Shown here: positions 59,733 through 64,000 of the stretch, piece by piece
How positions within the stretch are numbered: position 1 is the first letter of the stretch
Layout: the number at the start of each line of letters is the position of its first letter
NCBI RefSeq assembly: GCF_014174275.1
Contig: NZ_JABEQK010000001.1
Coordinates: forward strand, 310,001-374,000
DNA length: 64,000 nucleotides
Origin: Gluconacetobacter takamatsuzukensis
GTDB taxonomy: Bacteria; Pseudomonadota; Alphaproteobacteria; Acetobacterales; Acetobacteraceae
Reading direction: 5' to 3'
The notes under the pieces: generated by a model
What the model saw: the letters and a program-made list of their open reading frames with translations, nothing else
What the model was told of the DNA's origin: nothing
The model's database searches: none
Program-made: the position numbers and the translations under genes

Positions 59733-60182
59733 ATGAGAATCGCCATCGGCTGCGATGAGGCGGCCACTACACTCAAGGACATCATCAGGGACGCGGTGAG
59801 GGAGGAGGGGCACGAGGTCACGGATTACGGGACGTTCGGCGACCAGCCTGTGCTTTATCCCGATATCGCGGTCACGGTCGCGAAGGCGATCATGGCGGGG
59901 CAGCACGAGCGGGGCATCCTGCTGTGCGGGACCGGCATCGGGGTTGCCATCAGCGCCAACAAGGTGCCGGGGATGCGGGCCGCGCAGGCCCATGACACCT
60001 ATTCCGCCGAGCGGGCGATGAAGAGCAATAACGCGCAGATCATCACGCTCGGCGCCCGGGTCGTCGGGCCCGAACTTGCCAAGTGCATCGTGCGTGCGTA
60101 CCTGCTATCCGAGTTCGGCAATGGGGCGTCGGCGCAGAAGGTCGACCGCATTGCGCATTATGAGGGCCTTCTTTCCGCATGA
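59733..60182 (+). CDS. rpiB: RpiB/LacAB-family sugar-phosphate isomerase
   Basis: 149 residues from ATG 59733 behind GGGAGGACGGG. The phosphate loop and active-site cysteine are in LLCGTGIGVAISANKVPGMR, with AQAHDTYSAERAMKSNNAQI and LGARVVGPELAKCIVRAYLL typical of the family. The N-terminal motif reads IGCDEAATTLKD, with Glu where most RpiB proteins have His (SDHAG). This may reflect a substrate other than ribose 5-phosphate, for example erythrulose 4-phosphate. It begins the rightward arm of the polyol locus, followed by the regulator gene. Confidence 0.9.
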   Translation: MRIAIGCDEAATTLKDIIRDAVREEGHEVTDYGTFGDQPVLYPDIAVTVAKAIMAGQHERGILLCGTGIGVAISANKVPGMRAAQAHDTYSAERAMKSNNAQIITLGARVVGPELAKCIVRAYLLSEFGNGASAQKVDRIAHYEGLLSA

Positions 60183-60186
60183 ACGC

Positions 60187-61257
60187 ATGAAGGACGAGAC
60201 TGACCGCCCGGCCGGTGCCTTGCCGCCCCCGGCCCCGGCCCCCGACGAGGGGGCGCGGGGCAGCGGGGAGGCGCGCAGGGGCGCGCGCGTGGAGATCTCG
60301 CCCGATCAGCTTACGGAAATCGCGGCGCTTTATTACCTCGAGCAGGTGACGCAGGAGGATCTGTCGCGGCGTTTCGCGCTGTCGCGGCCCACGATCAGCA
60401 AGTTGCTGAAGCGGGCGCGGGAGGAAGGGATCGTCGAGATCCGCGTGCGGACGCGGCCGGCCGCGTCGGCCGAGCTGGAGCAGGAATTCCGCCGGCGCTT
60501 CAGGCTCGAGCGGCTGCTGACGGCCGTGGACCAGCGCGACCAGGAGGCGCAGCGCGACGGGGTTGCCGCCCTGCTGGCATCGTATCTGGAAAGCATCCTG
60601 CGGGACGAGATGATCGTGGCGGTGGGCATGGGGCGCAATGTGGCGGCGATTGCCGACCAGGTGGGGACCCCGGTGGCGCGCGAGATCATGTTCGTCTCGG
60701 CGATCGGCGGGTCGACGCGGGCGGGCGAATATATGAGCTCGGACCATATTTGCCGGCGGCTGGCGGCCCGGTTCGGCGGCGAGAGCGAGACGTTGTATGC
60801 GCCGGCGCTGGTGGCGGACCCCGGGATCCGGCGGGCGCTGATGCAGAACGACGTGGTGCGGCGCACGCTGCACCGGGCGCAGCGGGCCGATGTGGCGCTG
60901 ATCGGGATCGGCGATGTCAGCGAGGAGAGCAACATGGTCCGGATGGGCTGGTTCTCGCCCCAGGAGGTGGCCGCGGCCAAGCTGGCGGGCACGGTCGGCG
61001 ACATGATGGGCTACGATTTCATCACCATCGACGGGCAGGCGGCCGATGTGCCGATGCAGGGGCGGGTGATCGGCCTGTCGCTGGAGGATCTGCGGCGGAT
61101 TCCCAATGTCGTCGCGATTGCAAGCGAGAGTTCGAAGCTGGTGGCCATCATGGCCGCGTTGCGCACCGGGACGATCACCACGCTGGCGACGACGGAGACG
61201 ATTGCCCGGAACATTCTCAGCCTTGATGGGGAGGGGGAGCCCGATCGGGCGCATTGA
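60187..61257 (+). CDS. SorC/DeoR-type sugar-binding transcriptional regulator
   Basis: About 356 residues from ATG 60187, 4 bases after rpiB; an ATG at 60160 would overlap rpiB. A Pro/Ala/Gly-rich leader (about 1-35) precedes an HTH near residues 45-80 (YYLEQVTQEDLSRRFALSRP, TISKLLKRAREEGIVEIRVR). The SorC effector domain has VAVGMGRNVAAIADQVG, FVSAIGGSTRAGEYMSSDHI and IGIGDVSEESNMVRMGWFSP. These sense phosphorylated sugars or ketoses. It probably controls the divergent polyol genes through the CATTTGTG repeats. Confidence 0.9.
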   Translation: MKDETDRPAGALPPPAPAPDEGARGSGEARRGARVEISPDQLTEIAALYYLEQVTQEDLSRRFALSRPTISKLLKRAREEGIVEIRVRTRPAASAELEQEFRRRFRLERLLTAVDQRDQEAQRDGVAALLASYLESILRDEMIVAVGMGRNVAAIADQVGTPVAREIMFVSAIGGSTRAGEYMSSDHICRRLAARFGGESETLYAPALVADPGIRRALMQNDVVRRTLHRAQRADVALIGIGDVSEESNMVRMGWFSPQEVAAAKLAGTVGDMMGYDFITIDGQAADVPMQGRVIGLSLEDLRRIPNVVAIASESSKLVAIMAALRTGTITTLATTETIARNILSLDGEGEPDRAH

Positions 61258-61341
61258 TGCGCGTCGCCGATATTGGGGCGCCGTAACGGGCGATGTATGG
61301 TGGGGTCGGTTCGCGAGAGAGTGCCGGAGGATATCGCCCTG

Positions 61342-61935
61342 ATGAAGCTCTACCATGCTCCGCTCAGCCCCTATGCGCGCAAGGTCCGGGCTGCCGCCAT
61401 CCTGCTGGGCCTGGAGGCCCGGCTGACCGAGATCGTGGTGCGGGTTTCGGACTCGCCGCCCGAGGTGCTGGCGGCGAACCCGCTGTGCAAGATCCCGACG
61501 CTGGAACTGCCGGACGGCGAGGGGCTGTACGACAGCCGGGTGATCGTGGATTACCTGGACGGGCTGGCCGGTGGCGGGCGGCTGGTGCCCGCCGGGGGTG
61601 CTGCGCGCCGCCGGGCGCTGCGGATGCAGGCGCTGGGCGATGGGCTGGCCGATGCCGCGATCCTGGTCCGGACGCTGATCCCGGCCGGGCTGGCGCATGA
61701 CCATCCGCTGGTCCAGCGCCAGCTTGCGGCGGTCGGGCGCAGCCTGGACCGGCTGGAAAGCGCGCCGCCCGCGCTGGAGCCGATCGATATCGGCGGGCTG
61801 TCGGTGGCCTGTGCGCTGGGGTATCTGGATGTGCGCTTTGCCGACGATCCGTGGCGGCGCGACCGGCCGGCGCTGGCGGCGTGGTACGAGGCGGCCCGTG
61901 TGCTGCCCTGTCTGGCGCGGACCGCCGTTTCGTAA
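61342..61935 (+). CDS. Glutathione S-transferase family protein
   Basis: 197 residues. The thioredoxin-like N-domain starts KLYHAPLSPYARKVRAAAIL, with the active-site serine region SPYARKVR, then NPLCKIPTLELPDGEGLYDS with the cis-Pro and the DS pair that binds glutathione. An all-helical C-domain of about 110 residues follows. ATG 61342 has GGAGG about 12 bases upstream. It lies 84 bases after the SorC gene and is probably independent of it. The substrate is unknown. Confidence 0.92.
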   Translation: MKLYHAPLSPYARKVRAAAILLGLEARLTEIVVRVSDSPPEVLAANPLCKIPTLELPDGEGLYDSRVIVDYLDGLAGGGRLVPAGGAARRRALRMQALGDGLADAAILVRTLIPAGLAHDHPLVQRQLAAVGRSLDRLESAPPALEPIDIGGLSVACALGYLDVRFADDPWRRDRPALAAWYEAARVLPCLARTAVS

Positions 61936-62216
61936 GGCCCGGCGGTGTGCGGGGCGCCGCGCGCTTTGGGGCGATCATAATCCTTTCGGACCGTGGCACC
62001 GGACGGGCCCGCGCGCGTTAGGCGGGCGGGGCCGTGCGGGTTGGGCGCGGTCTGTGCATCGGACGGCCGGTCATGCTAGGCTTTCCGACCCCGGTACCCA
62101 TATCCGGGGGATCGCCGTGCGGTTGCCGCGGGGGGATGGTCGTTTTCGTGTTGTTTCGCCGGCGCTTGCCCGGCGGTTGGTTTCATGCCCCGGCCACCTG
62201 CCGGCCCAGCCCGTTG
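61936..62216. other. Intergenic region before phaR
   Basis: I see no gene supported here, though a GC-rich frame stays open upstream of phaR and could extend it by up to 61 residues. Those residues (for example CGCRGGMVVFVLFRRRLPGG) are not like the PhaR family, so I leave them out. No clear promoter or terminator was found. Confidence 0.45.
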
Positions 62217-62834
62217 ATGGAGGGTATATTGCCGGATGCCAGTCGCCCGTGCGCCCCGATCGTCATCAAGAAATACGCAAACAGACGTTTGTACGACACG
62301 GAACGCTCGATCTATATCACGCTCGACACGCTGGCGGATATGGTTCGTTCTGGCAAGGATTTCGTGATTTTCGATGCCCGTACGGGCGACGACATCACCC
62401 GTGCCGTCCTGACCCAGATCATCATGGAGGAAGAGACCAAGGGGCGGGCCATGCTGCCCGCGAGCTTCCTGCGGCAGATCATCCGCTTCTACGGCGACAG
62501 CATGCAGGGGCTGGTCCCGGAATATCTGGACCAGATGATGGAGCAGTTTACCGCCAACCATCACCAGATCCGCACCACCATGCAGCGGACCATGGAGGCG
62601 TTCCTGCCCCCCGGGATGGAGCAGCTCGGCCGGCATGACATCGAGATGATGGACCGGGCGATGTCGATGTTCGCCTCGCTCTACGGGCCCGGGGCGGCGC
62701 CCGGGATGGTGGGGCTGGCGGGCGAGGCCGCGCCCGAGGGGGGCGAGAGCGTGGAAGAGGAAGTGCTGCGCCTGCGCCGCGAGGTGGCCGACCTGCGGGC
62801 CGCGCTGGCCGCGCCGCCCGCCGTGGGGGGGTGA
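62217..62834 (+). CDS. phaR: Polyhydroxyalkanoate synthesis repressor PhaR
   Basis: 205 residues from ATG 62217. The DNA-binding PHB_acc_N domain is IKKYANRRLYDTERSIYITL, LADMVRSGKDFVIFDARTGD and ITRAVLTQIIMEEETKGRAM. PHB_acc repeats follow (LPASFLRQIIRFYGDSMQGL, VPEYLDQMMEQFTANHHQIR), then a Glu/Arg-rich coiled-coil tail. PhaR binds polyhydroxybutyrate and DNA and represses phasin and related genes. No PHA synthase or phasin gene is in the window, but a wider carbon-control role is known in alphaproteobacteria. It converges on the DUF2125 gene. Confidence 0.94.
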   Translation: MEGILPDASRPCAPIVIKKYANRRLYDTERSIYITLDTLADMVRSGKDFVIFDARTGDDITRAVLTQIIMEEETKGRAMLPASFLRQIIRFYGDSMQGLVPEYLDQMMEQFTANHHQIRTTMQRTMEAFLPPGMEQLGRHDIEMMDRAMSMFASLYGPGAAPGMVGLAGEAAPEGGESVEEEVLRLRREVADLRAALAAPPAVGG

Positions 62835-62859
62835 GGGCCGCTTTTTCGGAAACGGCGTT

Positions 62860-63942
62860 CTACCGGATCCAGTCCATGGGGTGGCCTAGCGGCAGGGCGC
62901 CGATATAGAACATGCCTGCGCTGAGATGCAGGGGCAGGCTCAGCGGCTGGTCGGTGAGGGCGGGGGTGTCGGGCTGGGCTGGGGCGGTTGCCGGATAGCC
63001 CGCGGCCAGCCGGTCGAGCGCCGTGACCGCGCGGGCGAGGTCCGGGGACAGCGTGCCGGCCTGGTCCAGCGTCCGGACGGTGTGGCCGATGCCCGCGACG
63101 GAGAGGGTGAACGTGCCCTCGGGGCCGCCGGCCGGCGAGAGGTGGGCGTTGCCCGTGACCGACAGCGACAGATGCGTCCATCGCGCGTGCAGGGCCTGCA
63201 CCAGCACGGGGGTGTCCGCGCCGCCGGGGAGGGAGAGGGTCAGGCCGGCATCGGACAGGCGGTGGGCATCGGTCGGGGCCGGGGGCAGGGGCCATGTGGG
63301 GGGCAGGTCGATCGCGGTGGCGCTGGCGGTCAGGGCCAGGCGGCTGGCGTCGGGGCCGGCATGGTCGTTCCATAATCCGTGGCCGTGCAGGTCGTGCAGT
63401 GTCAGGTCGGTCGTGCGGCCATCGGATTGCAGGATCTGGAGGGCGAGCGTGCGGGCGGCCCAGGCCGCGCGGCCTGTTGCCGCGCCGGGCGGCAGGCCGA
63501 GGGGGATGAAGAGGCGGGCGTTTTCGCTCTGGATCCGGACTGCCTGGGCGGTATAGGGGCCGGTGAGACGCGCGGCCTGAGTGCCGTCGAGGCCGATCCG
63601 GACCGTCAGCGGATGGAGCAGGGAGAGCGACAGCGTGAGGCTGGTGGCGCCCCAGGCGATGGTCCGGTTGCCGACCGGGCCATCGAGGCGCGGGTCCTGC
63701 AGGGTGAGGCGGGCCGTCAGCGGGGAGCCGCCGCGCGTGGGTTGGCCGGGGCGTATAGTCCAGCCCTGGTGGCGTAACTGCGTGCTCCAGTGCGCCAGCA
63801 TCCGGTCCAGTTCGCCTTGTGCCGCCTGCCAGGCGAGGCCGTCGACGACCGCGAGGCCGAGCAGGGCGAGGGCGGCCCGGCGTGGCCATCTGCGCCGGCC
63901 GGAAGGGCGTCGGCGTGCGGGCTGGGGGGAGGGCGGTGGCAT
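62860..63942 (-). CDS. DUF2125 domain protein
   Basis: 360 residues. A basic start (RRRPSGRRRWPRR) and one membrane span (AALALLGLAVVDGLAWQAAQ) precede a long beta-rich domain. DUF2125 marks include GELDRMLAHWSTQLRHQGWT, GNRTIAWGATSLTLSLSLLH and a C-terminal AGMFYIGALPLGHPMDWIR. It is probably an inner-membrane protein with a periplasmic body, distantly like AsmA or LPS-transport beta-barrel-like folds. Its function is not established. It converges on phaR, 25 bases apart. The 58 bases to the right edge hold no gene I can see. Confidence 0.85.
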   Translation of the reverse strand: MPPPSPQPARRRPSGRRRWPRRAALALLGLAVVDGLAWQAAQGELDRMLAHWSTQLRHQGWTIRPGQPTRGGSPLTARLTLQDPRLDGPVGNRTIAWGATSLTLSLSLLHPLTVRIGLDGTQAARLTGPYTAQAVRIQSENARLFIPLGLPPGAATGRAAWAARTLALQILQSDGRTTDLTLHDLHGHGLWNDHAGPDASRLALTASATAIDLPPTWPLPPAPTDAHRLSDAGLTLSLPGGADTPVLVQALHARWTHLSLSVTGNAHLSPAGGPEGTFTLSVAGIGHTVRTLDQAGTLSPDLARAVTALDRLAAGYPATAPAQPDTPALTDQPLSLPLHLSAGMFYIGALPLGHPMDWIR

Positions 63943-64000
63943 GTCGATCCTGATAAGGCACTTTCCGGACGGCCGGGAACAGATTGATTCACAAATCTTT

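Noticed and set aside
62034-62216. N-terminal extension of PhaR by 61 residues
   Set aside because: The added residues are unlike the family, which begins shortly before IKKYANRRLYDT, and ATG 62217 suits the usual length.

Overview
The window looks like chromosomal core DNA from an acetic acid bacterium (Acetobacteraceae; the Gluconacetobacter/Komagataeibacter group is my best guess). Base composition is very GC-rich, and gene content and order are alphaproteobacterial: MoxR/DUF58, DUF1285 next to the CCA enzyme, yqeY-dnaG-rpoD, rpsF-rpsR-rplI, lptF-lptG-lptD-surA-rsmA, divergent pepA-holC, PhaR and DUF2125. The genus is inferred. I see no tRNA, rRNA, CRISPR array, IS element, phage or attachment site.

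Layout. 1-3.2 kb: leftward moxR-DUF58-BatA-like cluster, cut by the left edge. 3.3-10.3 kb: DUF1285, cca, an ABC exporter, the emrA-emrB drug efflux pair and a Nudix hydrolase, all rightward. 10.3-15.3 kb: leftward gpmI, envC-like factor, ctpA and rppH. 15.5-16.9 kb: msrB, upp and dodecin. 16.9-23.4 kb: leftward carA, carB, greA and ilvA; CarA carries an extra N-terminal helix-turn-helix domain. 23.5-31.5 kb: yqeY, dnaG, rpoD, a GNAT enzyme, three ribosomal protein genes and cfa. 31.5-38.4 kb: leftward LPS-export operon lptF-lptG-lptD with surA and rsmA. 38.6-42.6 kb: leftward FAD-linked dehydrogenase, a coiled-coil membrane protein, threonylcarbamoyl-AMP synthase and cysQ. 42.8-45.6 kb: pepA, holC and an aldo/keto reductase.

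45.7-52.1 kb: the most unusual segment, six tightly coupled genes for a hydrogenase-4/complex-I-like membrane complex (hyfB, C, E, F, G, I). The large subunit has lost all four cysteines that would bind the NiFe centre. The small subunit keeps its four cluster cysteines. No ferredoxin-type subunit is present. The whole operon encodes only two lysines in about 2,100 residues. It is convergent with pssA, and the two coding ends overlap by 136 bases.

52-55.2 kb: pssA, psd (phosphatidylethanolamine synthesis), a methyltransferase and gloB. 55.3-61.3 kb: a divergent sugar-alcohol catabolic locus. One arm has a DhaK/DhaL-type kinase, a polyol-family MFS permease and a short-chain dehydrogenase. The other has an RpiB-family isomerase and a SorC-type regulator. 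Together they predict uptake, oxidation, phosphorylation and isomerisation of a small polyol, possibly a tetritol. 61.3-64 kb: glutathione S-transferase, the polyhydroxyalkanoate regulator PhaR and a DUF2125 protein.
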